Positions 8,700 through 16,733 of a stretch of DNA of 64,000 bases are shown here, in pieces. The DNA comes from Flavobacterium sp. CECT 9288 (lineage in GTDB: Bacteria > Bacteroidota > Bacteroidia > Flavobacteriales > Flavobacteriaceae): contig NZ_OU957226.1 in NCBI RefSeq assembly GCF_918731615.1, positions 3,632,928-3,696,927 of the forward strand. The letters run 5' to 3'. Each line of letters opens with the position of its first letter. Within the stretch, counting starts at the first letter, position 1. The position numbers and the translations under genes were made by a program. The notes below the pieces were generated by a model that was not told the DNA's origin, searched no databases, and saw only the letters and a list, made by a program, of their open reading frames with translations.

Positions 8700-9785
8700 T
8701 TATTTTTCTTTGCCAGAAGCTTCAAGGTTTCTTTCAATAGTGTGTCCTGGTCTTGACCATTTAGGTTTTTCTCCAAGAGGAGCATATTGAGAATCTTCGG
8801 CCTCTACTGTTTGAGGTTGTGAAACTTTTGTGAATGGTTTTTGAGGATTTAAACCTAACATTTCAAACATTTTCATATCCTCATTTACATCAGGATTAGG
8901 AGTAGTTAATAATTTATCTCCAGCAAAAATAGAATTGGCACCCGCAAAAAAGCACATAGCTTGACCTTCGCGACTCATGTTCATTCGTCCTGCTGAAAGT
9001 CGTACTTGCGTTTCTGGCATGATGATTCTGGTGGTGGCTACCATCCTAATCATTTCCCAAATTTCAACTGGTTTTTCTTCTTCTAATGGAGTACCTTCTA
9101 CAGCAACTAAGGCGTTAATTGGCACTGATTCTGGTTGCGGATTTAAAGTCGACAAAGCAACCAACATGCCTGCCCTATCTTCAATACTTTCGCCCATTCC
9201 TATAATACCACCACTACAAACCGTTACATTAGTTTTACGAACGTTTTCAATGGTTTGTATGCGGTCTTCAAAACCACGTGTAGATATTACTTCTTTATAG
9301 TATTCTTCACTAGTGTCAAGATTGTGATTGTAGGCGTATAAACCAGCTTCTGCAAGACGTTGTGCTTGGTTTTCAGTAATCATACCTAGTGTGCAACAAA
9401 CCTCCATGTCAAGTTTGTTAATCGTACGTACCATTTCAAGAACTTGGTCAAATTCTGGTCCGTCTTTAACATTTCTCCAAGCAGCTCCCATACAAACTCT
9501 TGAGGAACCACCAGATTTTGCACGTAATGCTTGCGCTTTTACTTGGCTTACTGACATCAAATCATTTCCTTCAATCTCAGTGTGGTAGCGTGCTGCTTGT
9601 GGGCAGTAGCCGCAATCTTCTGGGCACCCACCAGTTTTTATAGATAACAGTGTAGATACTTGAACTACGTTTGGGTCATGATGTTCTCTATGAATAGTGG
9701 CTGCTTCATAAAGCAAATCCATTAAGGGTTTGTTATATATTGCGATTATTTCGTCTTTTGTCCAATTGTGTCTTTTAATGCTCAT
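8700..9785 (-). CDS. bioB: Biotin synthase BioB
   Basis: 361 aa. Radical SAM enzyme that inserts sulfur into dethiobiotin, the last step of biotin synthesis. The [4Fe-4S]/SAM cluster motif CxxxCxxC is seen as GGCPEDCGYCPQ near residue 55. Conserved blocks are SRVCMGAAWRN, EVCCTLGM, YNHNLDTSEEYY, VCSGGIIGMGES, NALVAVEGTPL and RLSAGRMNMSREGQAMCFFAGANSIFAGDKLLTTPNP, which include the [2Fe-2S] ligands. A TTG (9809) and an ATG (9806) further upstream are in frame but lie within the promoter, so ATG 9785 (MSIKRHNWTKDE) is chosen. It is separated from bioD-bioA by recX and the surface protein gene. A 16-bp palindrome over its promoter suggests its own regulation. Confidence 0.95.
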   Translation of the reverse strand: MSIKRHNWTKDEIIAIYNKPLMDLLYEAATIHREHHDPNVVQVSTLLSIKTGGCPEDCGYCPQAARYHTEIEGNDLMSVSQVKAQALRAKSGGSSRVCMGAAWRNVKDGPEFDQVLEMVRTINKLDMEVCCTLGMITENQAQRLAEAGLYAYNHNLDTSEEYYKEVISTRGFEDRIQTIENVRKTNVTVCSGGIIGMGESIEDRAGMLVALSTLNPQPESVPINALVAVEGTPLEEEKPVEIWEMIRMVATTRIIMPETQVRLSAGRMNMSREGQAMCFFAGANSIFAGDKLLTTPNPDVNEDMKMFEMLGLNPQKPFTKVSQPQTVEAEDSQYAPLGEKPKWSRPGHTIERNLEASGKEK

Positions 9786-9795
9786 CGATACATAT

Positions 9796-9811
9796 TTTTG
9801 ATGCATCAAAA
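9796..9811. promoter_or_regulatory. Perfect 16-bp palindrome overlapping the bioB -7 box (candidate operator)
   Basis: TTTTGATGCATCAAAA is a perfect dyad. On the minus strand it overlaps the last five bases of the -7 element (9807-9814) and spans the expected transcription start. This is a typical place for a repressor site. It does not match the BirA, BioR or BioQ operator patterns that I know, and I see no second copy upstream of bioD or bioA. Confidence 0.45.
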
Positions 9812-9837
9812 GTAGTTAAATTGTTCTAAAGTAACAA
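9807..9837 (-). promoter_or_regulatory. Promoter of bioB
   Basis: On the minus strand, TTG at 9837-9835 is followed by a 20-bp spacer and TACTTTTG at 9814-9807. Spacing and sequence match the Bacteroidota consensus well. Transcription should start near 9801, giving a leader of about 15 nt before ATG 9785. Confidence 0.75.
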
Positions 9838-9996
9838 TGGTAACCTTTCGAAAAGAGAAAAGCAATTAAATGACTCAAAATTAGTTAAAGTTGTTTGTAA
9901 TAAACTTTAAAATGTACAAGCTTAGCTATCAATTTAGTACTTTGTTGGATTCTAAAAGATAAATTACTAAGCTGCTCTATTTATAATGATGTGTGT

Positions 9997-10452
9997 TTAT
10001 GATTTAGCTCCATGTTTGTCACTAGAGTATCGGGTGTCCCAGTATAGTAACAGCATGAATGTTACGATGACAGCTGAACTGATTCCTTCAAATAAAAGCG
10101 AAATGGAATACGTCATAATGGTAGGTTCTCCGCCAAATAGAAATGTTTTTGATAGTGATCCAATATATGCTTCTCCACCTTTTGCATAGCTGTATATAAT
10201 TAATGCTGCAATGCTAAGAATAACCCCTGTAAATGCAGTTGCAAAGGCAGATGCCGCATTAGAAACCATAACAGTATTTCCTTCAGCGTAATTTTGTTTT
10301 AATGTTCTATTAGTACCATAAAAAATAAATAGGACATTAAAAACTCTCAATATAGGGTTGTCTGCAAATCCAAGTAGTTCCATCACTAAAAAATAGAGAC
10401 CTATTCCTAAAATAATAACCAATCCGTTTAATAATTCTTTTGGAAGTTTCAT
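9997..10452 (-). CDS. Small integral membrane protein, unknown function
   Basis: 151 aa, not recognised. Four hydrophobic segments are visible, at about residues 8-27, 34-48, 70-90 and 112-138, so it is probably a four-helix inner-membrane protein. A short polar stretch (KQNYAEGNTVMVSN) separates helices 2 and 3, and the C-terminus is charged (DTRYSSDKHGAKS). Four-helix proteins of this size are common in Bacteroidota. It sits between bioB and ribF on the same strand but is well spaced from both (over 95 bp) and has a -7-like box upstream, so it is probably transcribed alone. Confidence 0.7.
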   Translation of the reverse strand: MKLPKELLNGLVIILGIGLYFLVMELLGFADNPILRVFNVLFIFYGTNRTLKQNYAEGNTVMVSNAASAFATAFTGVILSIAALIIYSYAKGGEAYIGSLSKTFLFGGEPTIMTYSISLLFEGISSAVIVTFMLLLYWDTRYSSDKHGAKS

Positions 10453-10506
10453 ACCGCAGTTCTTTTAAATTAATGTATATCTTATTGAAAAACAAAGAGT
10501 AATACC

Positions 10507-10514
10507 CAAATTTA
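10507..10514 (-). promoter_or_regulatory. Possible -7 element of the small membrane protein gene
   Basis: TAAATTTG on the minus strand, about 55 nt before the start at 10452. No well-spaced TTG is seen upstream. Confidence 0.4.
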
Positions 10515-10548
10515 ATTAAAAAAAAGCAATAAATATGTTAACTTGTTA

Positions 10549-11472
10549 TTAATTAAAGTATTCTTTTGTAATTACTTTGTCTTTTTGCAACTGTTCTTGT
10601 AAATCTTGCAGGGAATTGAACTTTTTCTCATCTCGAATTCTGTGCAAAATTGAGACCTTTAATTCTTGGTTGTAAATGTCGGCATCAAAGTCTAAAAAAT
10701 GAATTTCAATAGATTTTTCTTGGCCGCCTACAGTAGGGTTTGTGCCTATGTTCATCATACCATTTATAAGTTGAGAATTGATACTTGCTTGTACTAGATA
10801 TACTCCGTTTTGTGGTATGAGCTTATAGTTCTCTTCTATTTTGATATTTGCAGTAGGAAAACCTATCGTGCGTCCTAGTTGTTTTCCAGTAATGACAGTA
10901 CCGGTAATAAAATAGGAGTACCCTAAGTAATCATTTGCTAGTTGAATGTTGCCGTCAAGTATGGCATTGCGAATTTTTGTTGAACTAACCGATATTTCGT
11001 TAAGCTCTTGAACCGATATCTGAGACACGTCAAAACCATATTGTTTTCCAAAATCTATTAAATGATCAATATTGGCGGTTCTATTTCTTCCAAAACGATG
11101 GTCATGTCCAATGATTATTTTTTGGATGTGAAATTTTTCTACTAAAACTGTTTTTACAAATTCTTCGGCAGTTAATTGCGAAAAAGTTTCGTCAAATGGA
11201 TGGATGACTAGATTTTCTATCCCAATCTCTTCAAGTAGATCTTGCTTTTCTTTTATGGTATTGAGCAGTTTAATGTTAGAGTCTTCTTGTAAAACCATTC
11301 TTGGATGTGGGAAAAAAGTAAGAACAACACTTTCATAATCCTCATTAGGCGTATTTTGTGTTAGCTTTTGCAGGATTTTTTTATGACCTATATGTACACC
11401 ATCAAACGTGCCAAGGGTTAAAATTGTTTTTTTGGTAATCTGGAAATCGTTTATAGAATGAAAAATCTTCAA
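10549..11472 (-). CDS. ribF: Bifunctional riboflavin kinase / FAD synthetase RibF
   Basis: 307 aa. Converts riboflavin to FMN and FMN to FAD in the cytoplasm. The N-terminal nucleotidyltransferase shows LGTFDGVHIGHKKIL (HxGH motif) and IIGHDHRFGRNRTAN. The C-terminal flavokinase shows GKQLGRTIGFPTANI and NGVYLVQA, followed by MNIGTNPTVGG and IEIHFLDFDADIYN. The start is a TTG at 11472 (family-like beginning KIFHSINDFQ). A longer frame to 11496 would start in a TTG that belongs to the -7 element TAAATTTG, so it is rejected. No ATG occurs in the relevant stretch. Confidence 0.92.
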   Translation of the reverse strand: MKIFHSINDFQITKKTILTLGTFDGVHIGHKKILQKLTQNTPNEDYESVVLTFFPHPRMVLQEDSNIKLLNTIKEKQDLLEEIGIENLVIHPFDETFSQLTAEEFVKTVLVEKFHIQKIIIGHDHRFGRNRTANIDHLIDFGKQYGFDVSQISVQELNEISVSSTKIRNAILDGNIQLANDYLGYSYFITGTVITGKQLGRTIGFPTANIKIEENYKLIPQNGVYLVQASINSQLINGMMNIGTNPTVGGQEKSIEIHFLDFDADIYNQELKVSILHRIRDEKKFNSLQDLQEQLQKDKVITKEYFN

Positions 11473-11493
11473 AGCAAGTGTTTTATAATGCTG

Positions 11494-11501
11494 CAAATTT
11501 A
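11494..11501 (-). promoter_or_regulatory. -7 element of ribF
   Basis: TAAATTTG on the minus strand, 21 nt before the chosen TTG start. The expected transcript begins near 11488. A -33 TTG at the right distance is not evident. Confidence 0.5.
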
Positions 11502-11522
11502 CGGTATCCTATTGATATAATT

Positions 11523-11553
11523 AAAAAAGGATTGAAAACTTCAACCCTTTTTT
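11523..11553 (-). terminator. Terminator of the M43 metalloprotease gene
   Basis: AAAAAAGG-a-TTGAA pairs with TTCAA-c-CCTTTTTT (one mismatch) around a short loop. The T-run on the minus strand follows the stem. It lies 19 bp after the protease stop codon. Confidence 0.75.
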
Positions 11554-11571
11554 GTGACATAAATCATTTAT

Positions 11572-13620
11572 TTACTTCTTAATAAACTGAATGGTTTTAG
11601 ATGGTGTTCCTTTTTTTGAAAGTTTTAAAAAGTATAACCCTTCTGATAGGTGAGAAACCGAAATTTGTAGGTCATTTTCTAAACCTAATTCCTTTGTTTC
11701 AATTATCTGACCTGCTGTATTAATTATAGTGTAGGATTCTGGTGTGTCCTCTGGTTTTGATAGTTTTATGGTGATTCTGTCACTTGTAGGGTTTGGGTAA
11801 ACCACGATGCCTTCCGGTTCTGTGATATCATTCACACCAAGTGTACCAATGCTAAATGTGGTTGTTTCCTTATCAAAAGAAGTTCCGCCAGATACTATAA
11901 GTTCGCCATTTGTAGCATTTAAACTATATGAGCCACTGCCGTAATCACAACACAAGCCATCGCTTTCACTGTCTTCTATGGTAAAAATGTAACAGGCGTT
12001 ATTAGCTAGTTCAAAATTTAAAATAATGGGCTCAGGTAATGCAGGGTTGGGATTTGCTGTTGTTCCGGGGTTGTCCATGTATGGTCCGCCCTCATACAAA
12101 ACGACTCCTGCTGCGGTAGTAAGTTTCCAAGTTGTTTCTGATCCAAAATTATCTCTTTGTAATCTATAGGTAACGGTTGTTCCTGCAAAGCTTTTTGAAA
12201 TTTTAAAATTGCTAGCCGCACTATTATCAGAATTTTTCTGGTCTGTAGTATTGTTTACAGTTTCTAATGTAACATTGAAAGAATGATTTCCAGCGGTAGT
12301 TGTTAAGGTGCTTAGTGTAATTAATTGGGTGGCATTTGGGGCGATATTGCCTGTGAAATTTGCAGTTTGAAAACTAGTATTGTCTATGGCAAAACGGATG
12401 CTAGCTCTTGTTAAGGCTGTGTTTCCTTTATTGGTTATTTCAATTGTAGGAGCAAATGAATTATTGCAAGTAGTAAGATTGAGATTAGAAATTCTAATGG
12501 CGCCATCATTAGCAAAAACTGTTCCTGGTGTCAATGCATCTGATGTTTTTAAGGAAGCTCTACGTGGTGAATTATTCATTATGGAAATTATCCTAGATTT
12601 TTGATCTTGGGTAAAGATATTCATACAGCCATCATTAGTATAATCCATATAATTTTCTACCATGTCTAATCCTGGGGAATCAGGACATGAATCTATATTT
12701 ACTGGGCAGCCTTCATTTTCTTGACCAGCATTAGGTGTGTCTGCACAAAAATCATCTACGTCACAACCGCCATCTCCCCAAATATGTCTTAAACCAAGCC
12801 AGTGGCCTACTTCATGTGATGCTGTTCTTCCTCCGTCATACGGGGATCCGTAAGTTCCATTTGGGAAATAGGCTCTTGATCCAAAGAATTTATACCCTAG
12901 CACAACACCATCGGTATTTGCTACGCTTGAATTCTGACTTAAGCCTGGTAAGCTAGAATTACTTGGGAATTGTGCATAGCCCAACAAGTTTGCTCTTGTG
13001 AAATTTACAACCCAAATATTAAGATACTTGTCAGGATTCCAAATCGTCTGTGGTTTTACTATGTCATCAATATCTGTAGTGGACCAGCTTACTTCGCCTA
13101 GATTAACGCGATTTATTCCGTTTGACAAAATGCCTTGCGGGTCTCTTTTTGCTAATGCAAATTCTATTTCAATATCAGCACCTACAGGATTTGAGTTGAA
13201 TCCTGGTGTTCCTGATCTTCTTCTAAAATCTTCATTAAGTACCCTAATTTGCGATGCTACTTGTTGATCAAAAATGTTTTCATCGATACCAATATTATCT
13301 CCGTTATGAATTATGTGAACTACAACGGGGATTGTAATAACGGCCGATGTTCTTTGTAAAGAGGTACTTGTTTTTTTCTCGCTTATTTCTTTAATTATTA
13401 CGGGTTTAAGCCATTTTTCAAACTCAGAGTCTGATAATCTTTTAGGATCTTTTAGCTTGAGATATTCTTCATATTCGGTAGTTGCACAACGAATGACTTC
13501 GTTTTGTAAAACGGCTCTTCTTTTTCCGAACAAGAAGCCTTCGTCAGTTACTTTTTCTTGACTAATTGCCAAGTTAGATAAGCCGAGCGCAATAAATAAA
13601 AAGTAGGTAATTTTCTTCAT
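11572..13620 (-). CDS. Secreted M43-family zinc metalloprotease with T9SS type A sorting domain
   Basis: 682 aa. The signal peptide covers residues 1-20 (MKKITYFLFIALGLSNLAIS). The pappalysin-type catalytic domain has the zinc motif HEVGHWLGLRH (HExxHxxGxxH) followed by IWGDGGCDVDDFCADTP and the Met-turn region NYMDYTNDGCMNIFT. A middle part resembles CARDB/beta-sandwich repeats (NLTTCNNSFAPTIEITNKGN) and then a GSETTWKLTT / DSESDGLCCDYGSGSYSL domain common in secreted flavobacterial peptidases. The C-terminus (VYPNPTSDRITIKL to TIQFIKK) is a clear T9SS type A sorting domain. The enzyme should be secreted across the outer membrane and act on extracellular protein or peptide. The many Cys and acidic residues suggest calcium and disulfide stabilisation. 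Confidence 0.92.
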   Translation of the reverse strand: MKKITYFLFIALGLSNLAISQEKVTDEGFLFGKRRAVLQNEVIRCATTEYEEYLKLKDPKRLSDSEFEKWLKPVIIKEISEKKTSTSLQRTSAVITIPVVVHIIHNGDNIGIDENIFDQQVASQIRVLNEDFRRRSGTPGFNSNPVGADIEIEFALAKRDPQGILSNGINRVNLGEVSWSTTDIDDIVKPQTIWNPDKYLNIWVVNFTRANLLGYAQFPSNSSLPGLSQNSSVANTDGVVLGYKFFGSRAYFPNGTYGSPYDGGRTASHEVGHWLGLRHIWGDGGCDVDDFCADTPNAGQENEGCPVNIDSCPDSPGLDMVENYMDYTNDGCMNIFTQDQKSRIISIMNNSPRRASLKTSDALTPGTVFANDGAIRISNLNLTTCNNSFAPTIEITNKGNTALTRASIRFAIDNTSFQTANFTGNIAPNATQLITLSTLTTTAGNHSFNVTLETVNNTTDQKNSDNSAASNFKISKSFAGTTVTYRLQRDNFGSETTWKLTTAAGVVLYEGGPYMDNPGTTANPNPALPEPIILNFELANNACYIFTIEDSESDGLCCDYGSGSYSLNATNGELIVSGGTSFDKETTTFSIGTLGVNDITEPEGIVVYPNPTSDRITIKLSKPEDTPESYTIINTAGQIIETKELGLENDLQISVSHLSEGLYFLKLSKKGTPSKTIQFIKK

Positions 13621-13761
13621 AGGTTTGGGACCTTGTTATATTAGGGAATTTTGTATCTTTTTTCTAAAATAGTTAAAGAAAATTCACGCTAACTTTAAGT
13701 TTAGTAAAAATTTGATATAAAATTATAAAAAAATAATTTATTTATCTAGTATGTAAGTGCT

Positions 13762-14328
13762 TTATTTACCGTTGTATTTTGTCATTGTAATTTCTATACC
13801 TTCGGTTCCAAAAGATTTAATGATTTCGCTAGCGATTTCTAATCGTTCTGGTAGTAATTCTTTTTCAGCTGTTTCCCATTCTCCTAGAACATAATCAACT
13901 TGTTTTCCTTTTTTGAATTCGTCGCTAATACCAAATCTGAATCGTGCATAGGTTTGTGTGTTCAAAACTAAACTAGTATTTTTTAAGCCGTTGTGACCAC
14001 CATCGCTCCCTTTTTGACGAATTCTGATGGTGCCAAATGGAAGGTTAAGGTCATCTGTGATAACTAAAATATTTTCAAGTGGAATGTTTTCTTTATCCAT
14101 CCAGTATTGAATGGCTTTACCGCTCAAATTCATATAGGTGTTTGGTTTTAGCAAGAAAAACGCTTTCCCTTTAAAACTGTATTTGGCTAGAGCGCCTAGT
14201 TTTACCGTTTCAAATTGTATTCCTTCTTTTTTAGCTAAAAAGTCTACTACTTTAAAACCGATGTTGTGCCTTGTATTTACGTACTCAGCTCCAATGTTAC
14301 CAAGTCCTATTATTAAAAATTTCTTCAT
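13762..14328 (-). CDS. pth: Peptidyl-tRNA hydrolase Pth
   Basis: 188 aa from ATG 14328 (MKKFLIIGLGNIGAEYVNTRHNIGF). Recycles peptidyl-tRNA released from ribosomes. Seen: the catalytic His region NTRHNIGF, LLKPNTYMNLSG, ITDDLNLPFGTIRIRQKGSDGGHNGLKN and the DYVLGEW segment. The frame is open a further 20 codons to ATG 14388 (MIQWILNLFTTSQPEHNSSS). A TACTTTTG box ends only four bases before that ATG, so the longer form would need a nearly leaderless mRNA. Flavobacterial Pth proteins with a similar N-terminal extension may exist, so both starts remain possible. The gene is downstream of rplY, a common pairing in bacteria. Confidence 0.92.
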   Translation of the reverse strand: MKKFLIIGLGNIGAEYVNTRHNIGFKVVDFLAKKEGIQFETVKLGALAKYSFKGKAFFLLKPNTYMNLSGKAIQYWMDKENIPLENILVITDDLNLPFGTIRIRQKGSDGGHNGLKNTSLVLNTQTYARFRFGISDEFKKGKQVDYVLGEWETAEKELLPERLEIASEIIKSFGTEGIEITMTKYNGK

Positions 14329-14392
14329 GCTACTGCTATTATGCTCTGGTTGTGAGGTTGTGAAAAGATTTAGAATCCATTGTATCATGCTG

Positions 14393-14400
14393 CAAAAGTA
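14393..14400 (-). promoter_or_regulatory. -7 element of pth
   Basis: TACTTTTG on the minus strand, ending four bases upstream of ATG 14388 and 65 nt before ATG 14328. No convincing -33 TTG is present. Confidence 0.45.
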
Positions 14401-14490
14401 AGCTTAATTCAATAAAATGTCTATGCTGTAGTGGATATTTTAGAGGTTTGTGTGGGTTGTGGCTGAGATGCAAAATTAGTGTGTATTAGA

Positions 14491-14558
14491 CCCGATTGTA
14501 GTGAAAATCCTTTTTGCGCGCTTTTTTTGCGTGCAAAAAGATTGCAACGGAAAGCGGG
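14491..14558. repeat. Dispersed palindromic intergenic element, copy 1
   Basis: Outer arms cccg (14491-14494) and cggg (14555-14558) enclose a strong inner stem. CTTTTTGCGCGC (14510-14521) pairs with GCGTGCAAAAAG (14529-14540) with a single G-T wobble. The flanking words GTAGTG-AAATCC and AAGATTG-AACG also occur in the copy at 37755-37825. The loop and inner stem differ between copies while the outer words are conserved, as expected of a mobile or structural repeat family rather than a simple terminator. Confidence 0.6.
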
Positions 14559-14613
14559 ACAAGGTATGTGTATAAGTATTTTAGCTGCTTCTTAAGTATC
14601 TTAAAAAAGTAAA

Positions 14614-14648
14614 AGCAAAAAAAGCGCCAGTTTTGCAACTGACGCTTT
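14614..14648 (-). terminator. Terminator of rplY
   Basis: AAAGCGCCAGTT (14621-14632) pairs with AACTGACGCTTT (14637-14648) with one mismatch and a 4-nt loop. The A-run at 14614-14620 gives a T-tail on the minus strand, 20 bp after the rplY stop. Confidence 0.8.
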
Positions 14649-14668
14649 GATGTATGATTGAAAAAAAA

Positions 14669-15280
14669 TTATTTTTTCTTTCCTTTTGCAGGAGCTTTTG
14701 CTGCTTTTGCTGCCTCTTGAGCTGCTTTCATAGCCGCACGAGAAATCTTCACTTGACAAATAACTGTGTTGTCTGGGTGCATGATTTTAAAGTTAGGCGT
14801 AGGAACTTTAGTAACATATAATTTGTTACCCATATCAAGTGGAGTAATGTCAGCTTCAACAAAATCCGGAAGATCTTTAGGAAGTGCTCTTACTTTTAAT
14901 TTACGGTTGTTCATACGTAAATCACCACCTGCCATAACACCTTTTGATTTTCCAACAACTTTTACTGGAACTTCAATAGTAATTTCTTTGTCTTCAAAGA
15001 TTTGAAAGAAGTCAATGTGTAAAATTTTGTCAGATACTGGGTGTACTTGAATGTCTTGAAGTACAGCGTTGTATGATTTTCCGTTACCAAGATCGATCTC
15101 AACTGTGTGAGCGTTTGGAGTGTAAATCAAGTTTTTGAAAGCCATAACTTCTGCTGAGAAATGAACTGCTTGATTTCCTCCGTATAATACGCAAGGAACC
15201 ATTCCAGCATTACGTAAGGCTTTTGTAGCTACTTTGCCCACGCTTTCTCTTTCTGATCCTTTAATTGTAATCGATTTCAT
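14669..15280 (-). CDS. rplY: 50S ribosomal protein L25 (general stress protein Ctc type)
   Basis: 203 aa, the long L25/TL5/Ctc form that binds 5S rRNA. The N-terminal L25 beta-barrel is seen as [49 protein letters not shown] follows near residue 80, and the C-terminal TL5 domain has [49 protein letters not shown]. The last 25 residues are a Lys/Ala-rich tail ([14 protein letters not shown]), as in many flavobacterial L25 proteins. It lies 105 bp downstream of prs on the same strand, the usual prs-rplY-pth order. Confidence 0.95.
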   Translation of the reverse strand: MKSITIKGSERESVGKVATKALRNAGMVPCVLYGGNQAVHFSAEVMAFKNLIYTPNAHTVEIDLGNGKSYNAVLQDIQVHPVSDKILHIDFFQIFEDKEITIEVPVKVVGKSKGVMAGGDLRMNNRKLKVRALPKDLPDFVEADITPLDMGNKLYVTKVPTPNFKIMHPDNTVICQVKISRAAMKAAQEAAKAAKAPAKGKKK

Positions 15281-15319
15281 TCTAAATTTATTATAGTTAT
15301 TAATTAAACTCTTTTTTTA

Positions 15320-15366
15320 AGTCCTTAGCCGTTAGTCTCAAGTTCTTTGCTGCTAGACTAAGGACT
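15320..15366. repeat. Inverted repeat in the prs-rplY spacer
   Basis: AGTCCTTAG (15320-15328) and CTAAGGACT (15358-15366) are perfect 9-bp arms around a 29-nt loop, with a secondary GTTAGTCT/AGACTAA match just inside. It can form a hairpin in the mRNA between prs and rplY. No T-run follows on the minus strand at the correct place, apart from the A-rich 15312-15318 stretch read as A's there. Confidence 0.5.
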
Positions 15367-15385
15367 ATGTACTAAGTACTTTTAG

Positions 15386-16327
15386 TTACATGATAAACTT
15401 TCCGCTAATCGAATTGTTATGGTGAACCATGTGCATTACTTCGGCAAAAAGTGGAGCACAGCTCAACACTCTTATTTTGTTTGACTCTTTCTTTAACGGA
15501 ATAGAATCGGTAACTATTAATTCGCTCAGCTTAGAGTTTTCAATTTTCTCGTAAGCATCGCCAGATAAAATGGCGTGTGTACATATAGCACGTACGCTCA
15601 AAGCACCTTTTTCAATCATTAAATCTGCGGCTTTCGCCAAAGTGCCTCCGGTATCAATCATATCATCTACAAGAATGACGTTGCGACCTTTAACCTCTCC
15701 TATTAGTTCCATTGTGTCAATCACGTTGGCAGCTTTTCTCTGTTTGTAGCAAATTACCACATCTGATTCTAAAAATTTAGAATAGGCATAAGCTCTTTTT
15801 GAACCACCCATGTCAGGAGAAGCAATTGTTAAATTGTCAAGCCCTAAGCTTTTTACGTAAGGTAAAAAGATAGTAGATGCAAAAAGGTGATCTACTGGTT
15901 TTTCAAAAAATCCTTGAATTTGATCAGCGTGCAAATCCATGGTCATTACTCTTGTTGCGCCCGCAGCATCTAATAAATTAGCTACTAATTTAGCTCCTAT
16001 CGGAACTCTAGGCTTGTCTTTTCTGTCTTGTCTTGCCCATCCAAAATAAGGAATTACAGCTGTTATGTGTCTGGCTGATGCTCTTTTTGCAGCATCAATC
16101 ATTAGTAACAATTCCATTAAATTATCTGCTGTTGGAAAAGTAGAGCAAACAATAAATACGCGTAAACCTCTAATTGACTCTTCGTATGAAGGTTGAAATT
16201 CACCGTCGCTGTATTTTGACATGGTGATTTTTCCTAAAGGAATTCCGTATTCTTTTGCTATTTTCTCAGCAAGATAAACACTTTGCGAACAAGCAAATAT
16301 TTTAGCTTCTGGTTCTAGGTGTGACAT
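15386..16327 (-). CDS. prs: Ribose-phosphate pyrophosphokinase Prs
   Basis: 313 aa. Makes PRPP from ribose-5-phosphate and ATP for purine, pyrimidine, histidine, tryptophan and NAD synthesis. Seen: KYSDGEFQPSYEESIRG near residue 38, YFGWARQDRKDKPRVPIGAK (ATP-binding flexible loop), MDLHADQIQGFF (divalent metal/HAD motif) and the PRPP-binding loop RNVILVDDMIDTGGTL. Start ATG 16327 (MSHLEPEAKIF) matches the family length. The -7 box lies 122 bp upstream of the start codon. Confidence 0.96.
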   Translation of the reverse strand: MSHLEPEAKIFACSQSVYLAEKIAKEYGIPLGKITMSKYSDGEFQPSYEESIRGLRVFIVCSTFPTADNLMELLLMIDAAKRASARHITAVIPYFGWARQDRKDKPRVPIGAKLVANLLDAAGATRVMTMDLHADQIQGFFEKPVDHLFASTIFLPYVKSLGLDNLTIASPDMGGSKRAYAYSKFLESDVVICYKQRKAANVIDTMELIGEVKGRNVILVDDMIDTGGTLAKAADLMIEKGALSVRAICTHAILSGDAYEKIENSKLSELIVTDSIPLKKESNKIRVLSCAPLFAEVMHMVHHNNSISGKFIM

Positions 16328-16448
16328 TATTGTGTGTTGTTTTTATCTTAGGTTTCAAGAAAGTTTTGTTTTAGCTGTTGCTTAAATTCAAAATAAATCT
16401 ATTTGCCTAAGATGTAGTTAGTTGTGTGTTTCGTTTTTTAACGAGGTG

Positions 16449-16456
16449 CAAATTTA
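16449..16456 (-). promoter_or_regulatory. -7 element of prs
   Basis: TAAATTTG on the minus strand. The leader would be about 115 nt. The -33 region has no exact TTG. Confidence 0.45.
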
Positions 16457-16500
16457 TAAAATATATTTAACACTGAAAGGAAAAAATTAAGTATTTTTAG

Positions 16501-16530
16501 TTGAACATTTAATTAATTTTTTTACATTTG
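16501..16530 (+). promoter_or_regulatory. Promoter of tRNA-Leu
   Basis: TTG at 16501-16503, a 19-bp spacer and TACATTTG at 16523-16530, a near-perfect flavobacterial promoter. Transcription should start near 16536, about 79 nt before the mature tRNA. It is divergent from prs. Confidence 0.75.
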
Positions 16531-16614
16531 CACCGTGTTAAAGGAAAAGATAAATAGTTACCACTAGATATTTCTTTATTGCGTGAAGCAACTGTTGTTG
16601 TTTCTGTCTGCTAA

Positions 16615-16694
16615 GCCCGGATGGCGGAATTGGTAGACGCGCTGGTCTCAAACACCTGTGGGAAACCGTGCCGGTTCGACTCCGGCTCCGGGTA
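16615..16694 (+). tRNA. tRNA-Leu (anticodon CAA)
   Basis: The cloverleaf can be drawn directly. The acceptor stem is GCCCGGA (16615-16621) with TCCGGGT (16687-16693), and the discriminator A is at 16694. The D-arm contains GGTAGACGC, and the anticodon loop CTCAAAC has CAA at 16649-16651. There is a long class II variable arm, and a T-arm GCCGG-TTCGACT-CCGGC. The CCA end is not encoded. The anticodon stem CTGGT/ACCTG has a U-U mismatch at 16643/16657. A terminator follows immediately. Confidence 0.95.
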
Positions 16695-16696
16695 CA

Positions 16697-16725
16697 AAAA
16701 CCGCTTCGAAAGAAGCGGTTTTTTT
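16697..16725 (+). terminator. Terminator of tRNA-Leu
   Basis: AAAACCGCTTC - GAAA - GAAGCGGTTTTTTT forms a perfect stem with a stable GAAA tetraloop and a T-run, two bases after the tRNA. It ends eight bases before the stop codon of the convergent regulator gene. Confidence 0.9.
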
Positions 16726-16733
16726 GTTTTATA

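Noticed and set aside
9986..10189. 67-aa open frame on the plus strand
   Set aside because: It lies antisense within the small membrane protein gene and has no recognisable features.
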